Below are positions 15,999 to 24,651 of a stretch of DNA of 64,000 nt, one piece after another. Location: NCBI RefSeq assembly GCF_965229315.1, contig NZ_CBDDJA010000002.1:3968001-4032000 (forward strand), written 5' to 3'. The notes beneath the pieces were generated by a model. The model had not been told where the DNA came from, searched no databases, and worked only from the letters and a program-made list of their open reading frames with translations. Position numbers and translations under genes: made by a program. Origin of the DNA: Pelomonas sp965229315. GTDB lineage: Bacteria; Pseudomonadota; Gammaproteobacteria; Burkholderiales; Burkholderiaceae_C. The stretch's first letter is position 1. The number at the start of each line of letters is the position of its first letter.

Positions 15999-16027
15999 TT
16001 GACCGAGGCGTGAACAGTTTTCACAAT
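15999..16027 (+). promoter_or_regulatory. Candidate sigma70 promoter for the divergent short unit
   Basis: TTGACC (15999-16004) and CACAAT (16022-16027) are separated by 17 bp, matching the -35 and -10 consensus at 5/6 and 4/6 positions. The second palindrome sits between them. The predicted start near 16034 falls just after the ATG at 16030, so translation would be leaderless or begin at ATG 16102. Confidence 0.45.
16010..16024. promoter_or_regulatory. Operator-like palindrome 2 (GTGAA-N5-TTCAC)
   Basis: Same half-sites and same 5-nt spacer as the palindrome at 15958-15974; the centres are 51 bp apart. It occupies the spacer and the edge of the -10 of the rightward promoter, a classic repressor position. 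Confidence 0.55.
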
Positions 16028-16101
16028 ACATGGATTCGCTCAACGCCGTTGGGCCTTGCGATCCACCTCAACCACCGACCGAGCCGCTTTCGACCTCTGC
16101 C

Positions 16102-16275
16102 ATGAAACGCCAACTCGTCACCGCCATCGACCTCTTCGGCTCCCTGAGCCGATGCGATGCCGCGCTGCCGGCGCAAGGGTTGCAGCTTGCGGGCATGCCC
16201 GCATCGGCCGGCGATGCACACGACTTCGGTCGTGAGAGTGATGCCACCAACACATCGGGTGAAGGACCCGGCTGA
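16102..16275 (+). CDS. Small hypothetical protein of the divergent unit
   Basis: 57 residues from ATG 16102 (81 residues if ATG 16030 is used). No recognised family; the N-terminal part (MKRQLVTAIDLFGSLSRCDAA) could form a helix and the C-terminus is polar and acidic. Support is contextual: a promoter with an operator in front and a strong rho-independent terminator 24 nt behind the stop. The transcript might equally act as a small RNA. Confidence 0.4.
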   Translation: MKRQLVTAIDLFGSLSRCDAALPAQGLQLAGMPASAGDAHDFGRESDATNTSGEGPG

Positions 16276-16298
16276 CGCCGCCCTTCCACGCTCATTCG

Positions 16299-16337
16299 AG
16301 GCCCGGTTTCCTTCCAAGGAACCGGGCCTTTGTTTTA
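16299..16337 (+). terminator. Rho-independent terminator
   Basis: AGGCCCGGTT (16299-16308) pairs perfectly with AACCGGGCCT (16320-16329). The stem continues through CCTT/AAGG across one bulged T and is followed by TTTGTTTTA. It closes the short unit beginning near 16030. Confidence 0.8.
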
Positions 16338-16898
16338 CCCCGTTCAACCGAACGACGCGCGGGGCTGCCCCGGCGCCGCTGCACACGCAGCGCCTGCTCT
16401 TTCACAACTCGCATCGAGTGCATGCCGGTCCAATCGGCATGTCACTCGAAAACTGGCAGGCGCCGAGGTTCGTCCTCGGCCGCCCTGCCCCATCTCGGGT
16501 GTGCCCACGCACAAGCACCGGCCGGCCCGGTGTGCATGTGCGCTCGGGCGGCCGCCTGTCGCGTGCAGCGACGCATCACTGGCTTGCGCAGGCTGGTCGC
16601 GTCGCGTGTGGACACAGCCGAGATGGTCCTGAAGCCTTTCGTCGAGCTCACGCTTCGAAGGGCGCAAACCGGCCGCAACGATTGGGCGGCGTCGGAACCC
16701 GTCACCGACAACCTTTTCTCCCCGTGCGCCACCGCAGCTCAACCGGCAGCGCGCCGATCCACCGACCCGCAGGCCCCGCCAGCGGCCCCATGTTTTTCTC
16801 GCATGTGTTGTGCCATATAGCCGCCAGGCTGAAGGCCCGCATGCAAAAGTCGCAGGATCGCGCCATACACCGTGCGAACTCGCAGAAAGGAGGTCACC
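16338..16898. other. 561-bp stretch without a convincing gene
   Basis: Several open frames cross it, but none has protein-like composition, a ribosome site or a recognised domain. It contains no tRNA, rRNA or repeat I can identify. The last 100 bp (a TTTTTCTCGC...CATATAGCC area) must carry the promoter and leader of the HNH gene. It could hold an unrecognised RNA or remnants of lost genes. Confidence 0.4.
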
Positions 16899-17459
16899 AT
16901 GCACGACGTTTTGCAGTTGGACATCACCGGCCTCCCGCAGGCCTGGATCTCGGTGGAAGAAGCGGCCGGCCTCGTGGCCACCGATTCGGTGGTCTGGTCG
17001 GCGGGCGAGGCGCCGCTGGCCGTGCTGCGCGGTGGCTTCAACACCATCACCGGCCGGCAGTCCGTGCTGGAGGTGCCGCCCATCGTGGCGTTGCGTGGCG
17101 CGGCCAGGATCAATCTCTTCGACCTGACGCCCACGTTCAGCAAGCTCAAGGTCATCAAGCGCGACCGCTGCACCTGCGCCTACTGCGGCGAGGTGTTCGA
17201 CGCCCGCGTGCTGACCGTGGACCACATCCGCCCCGACAGCCGCGGCGGGGCCTTGAGCTGGATGAACACGGTGGCCGCCTGCCGCAGCTGCAACATGCTG
17301 AAGGCCGATCGCACGCCGGACGAGGCACGCATGCCGCTGCTGTTCGCGCCGTTCGTGCCCAGCCGCTTCGAGGACTTCCTCCTCAAGGGCCGCCACATAC
17401 GCGCCGACGTGCACGACTGGCTGGCCGCGCGCCTGCCGAAGGGGTCGCGCCTGAGCTGA
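16899..17459 (+). CDS. HNH endonuclease
   Basis: 186 residues. The HNH/McrA zinc-finger nuclease core is complete: Cys93-x2-Cys96 (CAYCG), Asp108-His109 (VDHIRP), SRGG, Asn123 (WMNTV), Cys128-x2-Cys131 and CNMLK. The 90-residue N-terminal part is not assigned. A near-perfect Shine-Dalgarno AAAGGAGGTC lies just before the ATG at 16899. Stand-alone HNH proteins of this sort are common in beta-proteobacteria and are usually of unknown role; here it sits between a repressor-like unit and a restriction endonuclease. Confidence 0.85.
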   Translation: MHDVLQLDITGLPQAWISVEEAAGLVATDSVVWSAGEAPLAVLRGGFNTITGRQSVLEVPPIVALRGAARINLFDLTPTFSKLKVIKRDRCTCAYCGEVFDARVLTVDHIRPDSRGGALSWMNTVAACRSCNMLKADRTPDEARMPLLFAPFVPSRFEDFLLKGRHIRADVHDWLAARLPKGSRLS

Positions 17460-17807
17460 CGGCTCGGGTGCTCTTGAATCGGCCGAGGAAGGCAAAGGCT
17501 CACGGCTGGGGTTCAGACACCCGCCGGTGCGCTGCGGCCGGGTCCGCCCGTTGCCGCGGCGTATGCCGCCCTGCTGGGTCGGTCGATACGGCCAGGACAC
17601 GGTTGCCCCGCAAGGGCTCGGGTTCGTTCATCCCCGCCCTTTGATCTTGTGATGGCTGAATTAGACAGAGCGCACTGACACCTGAAGACCTAGCCGGCTC
17701 CGCTCTGAGGCTGTGCAGGGTGACCTTGAATTGACGAGCAAACCAACCCCTCATCCAATCTGCCGGCGGCCAAGAAGCCGCGTGTCGAAGAACACAGGGA
17801 GAGCGAG
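17460..17807. other. 348-bp intergenic stretch before the Mrr-like gene
   Basis: No convincing open frame. The right half is less GC-rich, like the gene that follows, and holds the candidate promoter at 17731-17759. The left half still looks like host sequence, so an insertion boundary may lie inside this region. Confidence 0.4.
17731..17759 (+). promoter_or_regulatory. Candidate promoter of the Mrr-like endonuclease
   Basis: TTGACG (17731-17736), a 17-bp spacer, then TCCAAT (17754-17759). The predicted start near 17766 gives a leader of about 40 nt to the ATG at 17808, which is preceded by GGGAGAG. Confidence 0.4.
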
Positions 17808-19415
17808 ATGGGCCGTAGGTCTGGAGTCGAAGGGTTTCTGCGCGCGGCAGGGCGTGCCATGGCGGCGGCTGAGCGGGACCGCCAGCGCTCGGTTCGTTCA
17901 GCAGCAACCCAAGCAAGGCAGCTCGAACGACATCAGCGCATGACCGCAAACCAGCAGCGACGCTTGGATCAGGCGGCAGCGAAGGAGGCCAAGGCTCAAT
18001 ACCTCGCCGACAGGGAAGCTGAGATCGAAGACCTGAATGCCGAAGTCCAAGAGCGCGTTGATGCGCTCCAGGAAATTTTGGCGCACACGCTGCGAGTGGA
18101 CGACCGCATCAGCTTCGGCTCGCTACGGAGCCGGGTGGCCTTCGAGGAGTTCAAGCTTCCACCAGCGCTTGCATCTAAGCCAGCCCCAACGCCTGCTGTT
18201 GTCGCGCCCCTCTCCTGGATGAAGAAACTCATACCAGGCACTTCATCGAAGCATGCTCGCGCCATCGAGGCGAACCGTGCCTCGCACGCATTGGCGATGG
18301 CAGAGCATGCGCGCGCTGAAGCAATGAAGGCATCAGCGACCGCAAAAGCGATGGAAGAGCACGCTCAACGCAAGACCGCCTTTGAAGCAGCGCAGCAGAG
18401 AAGGAACACCGAGGTTGACGAATTCGAGGCCGACTATCGAGCCAGGGACGCCGATGCGGTAGTGGCATACAACGAGATGGTCCTTGCTCGCTCCGAGTAC
18501 CCAGAAGAAGGGTTCCCGCAGAACTTCCGCCTGGCCTACAACGAAGCTTCCAGCGAACTGGTCGTCGAGTACGAATTGCCGCTCGCCACAGTGATCCCTG
18601 CGGAGACCGAGTACCGATACATCAAGTCGCGGGACGAGATTGAGTCGAAGGCGCGAAAGCCTGCGGAGGCAAAGAGGATGTACCAGGACTTGCTGGCATC
18701 CCTCACTCTTCGCACGCTGCACGAGCTTTTCGAAGCGGACCAGGCCAACGCGTTGTCCTTGGTTACCTTCACGGGCGTCCTGGATGCCATCGATCCAGCC
18801 ACCGGCCGCGAGGCGCGTATACCGGTCATCAGCGTCCGCGCTCCCAAGGAAGAGTTCGAGCACATTCGCCTGGACAAGGTCGACAAGGTGATCTGTCTGC
18901 GAAATCTCGGAGCCCATGTCTCAAGCCGACCCGATGAGCTTCAAGCGGTGAAGCCAATCGTCGAGTTCAACAGGGTCGACAAGCGGTTCCTCGAGCAAGG
19001 CGATGCGCTCTCGGGTCTGGAGTCGCGGCCGAACCTCATGGACCTGACGCCAAGCGAGTTCGAAATCCTGGTCTCGAACCTGTTCGGCAAGATGGGGCTT
19101 GAGACCAAGCTCACGCGCTCGTCGAGGGACGGTGGTGTGGATGCTGTCGCGTTTGATGCTCGCCCGGTCCTTGGCGGCAAGGTCGTCATCCAGGCCAAGC
19201 GATTCCGCGACACCGTGGGAGTCAGCGCGGTGCGCGATCTTTACGGCACGATACTCAATGAAGGCGCATCCAAGGGCATACTCGTTTGCACCAGCGGCTA
19301 CGGCGCGGACGCCTACAACTTCTCGAAGGACAAGCCGCTCGAACTCATCGACGGAGGCGGCCTGCTGTACCTGCTGCGGGAGCATGCTGGCACGCACGCG
19401 CGCATCTCGTCTTAG
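17808..19415 (+). CDS. Mrr-type restriction endonuclease with coiled-coil N-terminus
   Basis: 535 residues. Residues about 20-80 and 145-210 are long charged/Ala-rich helices (coiled coils) around a Pro-rich hinge. The middle (215-400) is unassigned. The C-terminal 120 residues form a PD-(D/E)xK Mrr-like nuclease: LTPSEFEILVSNLFGKMG (from 413), Asp445 in RDGGVDAVAF, Gln462-Ala-Lys464 in VIQAKRF, then GILVCTSGYG and LIDGGGLLYLL. The family cuts DNA, often modified DNA. Codon use is more AT-rich than neighbouring genes, which suggests transfer. No methyltransferase or helicase partner is adjacent. Confidence 0.82.
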   Translation: MGRRSGVEGFLRAAGRAMAAAERDRQRSVRSAATQARQLERHQRMTANQQRRLDQAAAKEAKAQYLADREAEIEDLNAEVQERVDALQEILAHTLRVDDRISFGSLRSRVAFEEFKLPPALASKPAPTPAVVAPLSWMKKLIPGTSSKHARAIEANRASHALAMAEHARAEAMKASATAKAMEEHAQRKTAFEAAQQRRNTEVDEFEADYRARDADAVVAYNEMVLARSEYPEEGFPQNFRLAYNEASSELVVEYELPLATVIPAETEYRYIKSRDEIESKARKPAEAKRMYQDLLASLTLRTLHELFEADQANALSLVTFTGVLDAIDPATGREARIPVISVRAPKEEFEHIRLDKVDKVICLRNLGAHVSSRPDELQAVKPIVEFNRVDKRFLEQGDALSGLESRPNLMDLTPSEFEILVSNLFGKMGLETKLTRSSRDGGVDAVAFDARPVLGGKVVIQAKRFRDTVGVSAVRDLYGTILNEGASKGILVCTSGYGADAYNFSKDKPLELIDGGGLLYLLREHAGTHARISS

Positions 19416-19581
19416 GGTTGATCTTGTGGGCCGCGCGTCCAGACGTGCAGACCCAGGCGGGGCGCCGTAGGACCTGTTGGTCGCAGTGCCCTGGGGGCGT
19501 CACTGGTCTCAGCGTGAGACACGGATGTCGCACAAGCCGCATGCGCTCAGATCCGACCACGCACCGGCCCACTCACCGCTC

Positions 19582-19614
19582 AGGGCGCCCGACTTCGGTC
19601 GGGCGCCCTTTTTT
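19582..19614 (+). terminator. Strong rho-independent terminator
   Basis: AGGGCGCCCGAC (19582-19593) and GTCGGGCGCCCT (19598-19609) form a 12-bp stem with a TTCG tetraloop, followed by a run of six T. It lies about 170 bp after the Mrr-like gene and ends the accessory block. I see no gene in the 19416-19581 stretch in front of it. Confidence 0.9.
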
Positions 19615-19703
19615 ATGCGGGATTCGTCGGGAACCGCGCGCCCGGGTGCGGCCACTCACCCAGATCGGCGCACTACCATCGCCTGTTCGGGAAGAGGTCA
19701 CCC

Positions 19704-20576
19704 ATGAAACTGCTTGCGAAATTCAATCTCGTCTACCTGGTCGTCATGAGCCTGGGCATCGTGCTCAGCGGCTACATCGCCCGCAGCCTGCTGCAGGGCA
19801 ACGCGCAGCAGGAGGTGGTCGAGAGCGCGCGCATGCTGATGGAGAAGGCCGTGGCGGTGCGCAACTACACGAACACGCAGGTCAAGCCGCTGCTGGTGTC
19901 ACAGATGGCGCACGACTTCCTGCCGCAGACGGTGCCCAGCTACGCCGCCACCGAGGTGCTGAACGACCTGCTTTCCAAGCACCCCGAGTTCGCCTACAAG
20001 GAGGCGACGCTGAACCCGACCAACCCGCGCGACCGCGCCACGAGCTGGGAGGTGGACATCGTCGGCCAGTTCCGCTCCGCGACCGACCTGAAGGAGACCG
20101 TGGGCACGCGCGACACGCCGGCCGGCCCGTCGCTCTACATCGCGCGCCCGATGCGCATCACCGACCCCGCCTGCCTGGCCTGCCACAGCAGCGTGGACGC
20201 CGCGCCGGCCACGATGGTCGCCAAGTACGGCCCGGCCAACGGTTTCGGCTGGAACCTGAACGAGATCATCGGCGCGCAGATCGTCTCCGTGCCGCTGGGC
20301 GTGCCGCTGCAGCGCGCCGACCAGACCTTCAAGGTCTTCATCACGTCGCTGGTGGGCGTGTTCATCGCGGTGGGCGTCGTGCTGAACGTGATGGTGTGGA
20401 TGCTGGTCGTGCGCCCGGTCACGCGGCTGTCCGCGCTGGCCGACCGTGTCAGCCAGGGCGACCTGGACGCACCGGAGTTCAAGACCGGCGGCCGCGACGA
20501 GATCGCCACGCTGTCGGACTCGTTCTCCCGCATGCGCGCCAGCGTCGTGCAGGCGATGAAACTGCTGGACTCGTAA
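19704..20576 (+). CDS. DUF3365-like haem-motif sensor with HAMP domain
   Basis: 290 residues: TM1 (about 7-28), a periplasmic domain of the DUF3365/Tll0287 type (about 35-200) with a CLACH haem c-attachment motif (Cys157, Cys160, His161), TM2 (about 209-236) and a HAMP domain (237-285) ending near the C-terminus. There is no kinase or methyl-accepting domain, so the signal must go to a partner. The Ser/Thr kinase starts 44 nt downstream and is the obvious candidate. In related proteins this domain is proposed to sense redox state or small ligands. Confidence 0.82.
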   Translation: MKLLAKFNLVYLVVMSLGIVLSGYIARSLLQGNAQQEVVESARMLMEKAVAVRNYTNTQVKPLLVSQMAHDFLPQTVPSYAATEVLNDLLSKHPEFAYKEATLNPTNPRDRATSWEVDIVGQFRSATDLKETVGTRDTPAGPSLYIARPMRITDPACLACHSSVDAAPATMVAKYGPANGFGWNLNEIIGAQIVSVPLGVPLQRADQTFKVFITSLVGVFIAVGVVLNVMVWMLVVRPVTRLSALADRVSQGDLDAPEFKTGGRDEIATLSDSFSRMRASVVQAMKLLDS

Positions 20577-20620
20577 GCTAGCGACTTCCGGCCACCCGCA
20601 GTCCCGGCCGGCAAGCCTCC

Positions 20621-22096
20621 ATGAACCATCCCAAGCAGCTCGGCAAATACCAGATCACCGAAGTCCTCGGCGAGGGCGCCATGGGCGTCGTCTACAAGGG
20701 TTTCGACCCGGACATCCAGCGCACCGTCGCGCTGAAGACGATACGCACCCAGCTCGACACCGACGACGACAGCCCCGGCGCGCCGGCCTCGCGCTTTCGC
20801 AACGAGGCCCAGGCCGCGGGCCGGCTGACGCACCCGGGCATCGTCGCCGTCTACGACTTCGGCCGCGACCAGCATGTGGCCTACATCGCGATGGAGTTCG
20901 TCGAGGGCCGGTCGCTGGCCAGCTACCTCAGCGCCAAGGTGCGCTTCACCGACACCGACATCCCCGGCATCATGAGCCAGCTGCTCGATGCGCTGGGCCA
21001 TGCGCATGACAAGGGCGTCTGGCACCGCGACATCAAGCCCGCCAACATCATCATGACGACCGCCGGCGGGCGGCTCAAGGTGGCCGACTTCGGCATCGCG
21101 CGCATCGAGAGCACCAGCCTCACGCAGACCCACTACATGGTGGGCACGCCCAGCCACATGGCGCCCGAGCAGTTCCTGGGCAAGCCCATGGACCGGCGCG
21201 TGGACATCTACGGTGCGGGCGTCGTGCTGTACCAGCTGCTGACCGGCCGCGCGCCGTTCGCGGGCACGACCGAGGCGCTGATGTACAAGGTCGTCAACGA
21301 GCTGCCGCAGCCGCCGTCCACCATCGAAGGCGCCGACCGCCCCGGCTGGTTCGACGCCATCATCGCCCGCGCGCTCGCCAAGCGCCCGGACGACCGCTAC
21401 GCCAGCGCCGAGGAGTTCAAGCAGGCGCTGACCGATGCCGTGGGCCGCGGCATCGACGACACGTCCTGGGAAAAGACCGTGCTGCTGGCACCGGCGCGGG
21501 TGCGCACGGTGCCGCCGCTGGCCACGCCCACGCAGGCGCCAGCGTCGCTCTCGGGCGCATCGCTGCCCGGCTCGACGGCCGGCACCACCAGCGCGCCGCC
21601 GCCGTCGCACTGGGACCGGGGCCAGCTCAACCAGGCCGAGATGACGCTGGCCCGGCATGTCGGCCCGCTGGCCGGCGTGCTCGTGCGGCGCGCCGCGCGC
21701 GAATGCAGCGACATCAACGAGCTGTACAGCAAGCTGGCCGAGCAGGTCACGGACCCGCGTGCGCGCGACGCCTTCCTGGGCCAGGCCAGCCTGGTGGCCG
21801 GCATCGCCCCGCGCACGGCGGGCGGCACCGCGGGTTCGCCGCCGACGGCGGGCTCGCGCAGCGGCTCCGTGGGGTCGGCCGCCGGCACCGCCATCGGCGG
21901 ACCGCTGAACGACGCAGTCATGGACAAGGCGCAGGCGCTGCTGGCCCAGCACGTCGGCCCCATCGCCAAGGTGCTCGTGAAGCGCGCCGCCACCGGCATC
22001 GACAGCCGGGCGGTGTTCTTCAACCGGCTGGCCGAGGTCGTGACCGACCCGGCCGCGCGGACCAGGCTGCTGGCGGAACTGGGCAAGCTGCCCTGA
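20621..22096 (+). CDS. Hanks-type Ser/Thr protein kinase with duplicated C-terminal module
   Basis: 491 residues. Kinase domain 10-275: Gly-loop LGEGAMGVVYKG (16-27), Lys39, catalytic HRDIKPAN (135-142; Asp137) and DFG (156-158), with a GTPSHMAPEQ activation segment, so it should be active. A Pro/Ala/Ser linker (about 290-330) leads to two copies of one module, about 337-390 and 433-491. Each has a HVGP[LI]A.VLV[RK]RAA core and an L[AS].K/NRLAE.VTDP.AR end. No transmembrane helix is present, so it is cytoplasmic and may be recruited by the neighbouring HAMP sensor. Confidence 0.9.
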   Translation: MNHPKQLGKYQITEVLGEGAMGVVYKGFDPDIQRTVALKTIRTQLDTDDDSPGAPASRFRNEAQAAGRLTHPGIVAVYDFGRDQHVAYIAMEFVEGRSLASYLSAKVRFTDTDIPGIMSQLLDALGHAHDKGVWHRDIKPANIIMTTAGGRLKVADFGIARIESTSLTQTHYMVGTPSHMAPEQFLGKPMDRRVDIYGAGVVLYQLLTGRAPFAGTTEALMYKVVNELPQPPSTIEGADRPGWFDAIIARALAKRPDDRYASAEEFKQALTDAVGRGIDDTSWEKTVLLAPARVRTVPPLATPTQAPASLSGASLPGSTAGTTSAPPPSHWDRGQLNQAEMTLARHVGPLAGVLVRRAARECSDINELYSKLAEQVTDPRARDAFLGQASLVAGIAPRTAGGTAGSPPTAGSRSGSVGSAAGTAIGGPLNDAVMDKAQALLAQHVGPIAKVLVKRAATGIDSRAVFFNRLAEVVTDPAARTRLLAELGKLP

Positions 22097-22116
22097 ACGC
22101 CTGACCCCGCGACCAT

Positions 22117-22139
22117 GAAAAAGGGGCCCGAAGGCCCCT
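22117..22139 (-). terminator. Rho-independent terminator of the PHP lipoprotein gene
   Basis: On the minus strand AGGGGCC and GGCCCCT form a 7-bp stem with a TTCG loop, followed by TTTTTC. It lies 25 bp beyond the stop at 22164 and 20 bp after the kinase stop on the other strand, so it may also separate the convergent transcripts. Confidence 0.8.
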
Positions 22140-22163
22140 GTCAGTCTTTCACGTCATCGCCAC

Positions 22164-24596
22164 TCAGGGGTAGCTGATCGTCAGCGTGTACGGCGTCGTG
22201 GTGCTGGAACCGCCATAGCTCTGCACCTTGATGTAGACGGTGCGCGCGGTCGTGCCGTTCGTGTACGTCAGCGACTCGGACGCCGTGCTGCCTTCCGACG
22301 ACGCGAGGCCGGCGCCGGTGGACGTGACCAGGTAGAGGTCGTAGTCCACGCCGCTGGGGCCGGCCATGTCGACGCGGATTTTCTTGCCGGCGGGCAGGTC
22401 GAGCTTGAAGTAGTCCTTGTCGCTGGCGGTGCTGATGAAGCCGGTGACCGTCGTGGCCGTGCCCAGCGCGTTCGCAGCGGCGATGGTGTTGTTCGGCTCC
22501 GTCTCGCCGCTGGACGCGCCGGCGTTCGACACCTCGAAGCTCACCGGCGTGGACGACGCGCTGTTGGCGGCGGCATCGAACGCCTTGGCGACCAGCGTGT
22601 GCGTGCCGTTGGGCAGCGTGCGCGAATCCATCGTCATGCTGTAGGGCGCCGCCGTGACGGTGCCCTTGAGCGCGCCGTCGACCCAGAACTCGACCTTGGT
22701 CACGCCGACGTTGTCGCTCGCCGTGGCCGACAGCGTGATCGTGCCGCTGTTGCCGGTCTCGCTGGCGCTGACGGTGGGCGGCGTGGTGTCACCGTTGTTG
22801 GCGGCACCCTGGTTCACCCAGATCGGCGCGGACCACAGGATCTTGCCGTCGTTCTGCGTCAGCTTGGCGTAGTACACGTGCAGGCCGTCCGTGGGCGTGT
22901 GGCTGTAGGTGGCGCTGTTGGACAGCAGCGTCATCGTGCCGTTGCGGCCGGGCACACCTTGCCAGATCTCCACCAGCGACACGGTCTTGCCGGCGGTGTT
23001 GGCGAAACCGATGCTCAGGTCCAGCACGCCGGTGTTGTTGATGCGCGAGCCCATGATGGCGCCGTTGGCACTGAACACCAGCTGCGAGTTCTTGTCATGC
23101 GTGGCGAACACACGGCGTGCCTTCAGCGCCTCGACGAAGCTGGCCTTGGTCAGCGCGGTGCCGGTGGGCACCAGGATGGCCGTGCGGTTGGTGTACGACG
23201 ACCCCCAGTTCGCGCAGTGGTTGTCCTGGTTGGTGGCCGGTGCCACGTGGAAGCCGCGCTCCAGGATCTTGCGGAAGGCGCTTTCGTAGCCCGAACCCGG
23301 CTGCTGGCTCTCGTCGTCCTTGTTGGAGAAGGCGCTGGTGTTGGAGATCTCGGCCAGCACCATGACTTCGTCGCCATCGGCGGTGTAGCCGAAGTCGGTG
23401 CCGTTGATGATGTACTGCCCGGACGTGTCGGGGTGGTTGAACTGGCCGACCTGGCCCGCCGCGCGCATCACCGAGTACAGCGTGGCGTAGTCGTTCTTGG
23501 CGACGAAGCGGTGGCCGTAGAGCTGGTTGCTGGGGTCGTACTCCCAGGAGTACAGCTCGTCGCTGTTGAAGATGTTCAGGTGGCCGCCGCCGCTGATGAC
23601 GCCCCACTCCATGCCGTACATGGCCAGGAAGCCGGGGTTGGCCGCCGTGTAGTTCGTGGCGATGGTCAGGCCCGCGGTGTAGCGGTTCTTGGCCGTGGCC
23701 GCGGGGATGGTGCCCAGGCCCGAGCTGCCGTCGAAGTAATGGTTGTGGTCGGTGTTGGCGAAGAAGTCCAGGCCCTTGCTCTTGGCATAGGGGAAAGCCG
23801 TGTCCGGGCCGTACTTGCCGGTCTGCGCCGCCTGCGAGGAGTTGCAGGTGGCCAGGTCGCCGCCGCCGTCGGAGTCGTTGGTCTGGCCGTGCAGCGAGCC
23901 GTAGTACACCGTGTACGGCCAGCTGGCGATGGCCGCGGCCGACAGTGCCCGGGCACGCGGCTCCTCGCCCTGGCCGAGCTGGGCGCCCATGGCCATCGCC
24001 CGGTAGGCGGGCATCTTGGCCGTGGGTGCGGCGCCCAGCGCGAACTTGAAGGTCTCGACGTGCGGCGCGTGGCCGTGTTCGTCCGCGCCCATCAGCGACT
24101 GCACGCGCGCGTCGTCGCTGTCGCCCTTGGCGGCCACGTCGGCGGCGACCGCGAACGCGGTCAGGCGGGCCTCGTAGATGCCGTCGGCCAGCGCCGACTT
24201 CTCACCGCGGCCGGCCCAGTCGAAGTCCAGCGTCACCGGCTTGCCGGCGTAGCGCGTGATGCCGCTGTAGGTCTGCACGACGCGGCCATCCGCCGCCACC
24301 AGTTCCAGCCGGTACGCGAACTGCTCGCCCTCCGGCGCGCCCAGGTAGTTCATCGCCACGCTGAAGCGGCGTGCGCCGCTGGCCACCGCGCTGGTGAACG
24401 GCACCTGCAGTTCGGCCTCGAACTCGTGGTGGTCCGGGTGCTTGGCGCTGGCGTCCACCGAGGCGGCGCGCGCCATGCTGTCGGTGGCCGCGGCGGTCGC
24501 CGTGGCGGAGGGCCCGTTGGCGCCGCCGCAGGCGGCCAGCAGCAGGGGCAACATGCACGCCACGAGCGGGCGCAGGGAGAGGAATTGAGCGTTCAC
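22164..24596 (-). CDS. PHP-type metal-dependent lipoprotein with Ig-like and PPC domains
   Basis: 810 residues. The lipobox LLAAC puts a lipid-modified Cys at 23. Residues about 225-500 look like a PHP/polymerase-histidinol-phosphatase-like metal hydrolase: YYGSLHG (His236), NTDHNH (283-286), MEWG (329-332), GGGHLN (His339), FNHPD (387-390) and NQDNH (456-460). An Ig-like domain (about 605-690) with DNVGVTKVEFWVDG and a C-terminal PPC (prepeptidase) domain (697-808, GETEPNNT...YTLTI) follow. Surface-exposed or periplasmic; its substrate may be a phosphoester, but that is inference. It shares direction with the PEP-CTERM gene upstream. Confidence 0.78.
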   Translation of the reverse strand: MNAQFLSLRPLVACMLPLLLAACGGANGPSATATAAATDSMARAASVDASAKHPDHHEFEAELQVPFTSAVASGARRFSVAMNYLGAPEGEQFAYRLELVAADGRVVQTYSGITRYAGKPVTLDFDWAGRGEKSALADGIYEARLTAFAVAADVAAKGDSDDARVQSLMGADEHGHAPHVETFKFALGAAPTAKMPAYRAMAMGAQLGQGEEPRARALSAAAIASWPYTVYYGSLHGQTNDSDGGGDLATCNSSQAAQTGKYGPDTAFPYAKSKGLDFFANTDHNHYFDGSSGLGTIPAATAKNRYTAGLTIATNYTAANPGFLAMYGMEWGVISGGGHLNIFNSDELYSWEYDPSNQLYGHRFVAKNDYATLYSVMRAAGQVGQFNHPDTSGQYIINGTDFGYTADGDEVMVLAEISNTSAFSNKDDESQQPGSGYESAFRKILERGFHVAPATNQDNHCANWGSSYTNRTAILVPTGTALTKASFVEALKARRVFATHDKNSQLVFSANGAIMGSRINNTGVLDLSIGFANTAGKTVSLVEIWQGVPGRNGTMTLLSNSATYSHTPTDGLHVYYAKLTQNDGKILWSAPIWVNQGAANNGDTTPPTVSASETGNSGTITLSATASDNVGVTKVEFWVDGALKGTVTAAPYSMTMDSRTLPNGTHTLVAKAFDAAANSASSTPVSFEVSNAGASSGETEPNNTIAAANALGTATTVTGFISTASDKDYFKLDLPAGKKIRVDMAGPSGVDYDLYLVTSTGAGLASSEGSTASESLTYTNGTTARTVYIKVQSYGGSSTTTPYTLTISYP

Positions 24597-24651
24597 GACG
24601 TCCTCGGTGTGAGTGTCTTGTGGGATGGAACGGGTGGGCGGGCGGCGCGGG

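Noticed and set aside
16157..17644. 495-codon plus-strand frame across the HNH gene
   Set aside because: It overlaps the real HNH gene in another frame and runs through the terminator at 16299. Its sequence is Arg/Pro/His-rich without domains.
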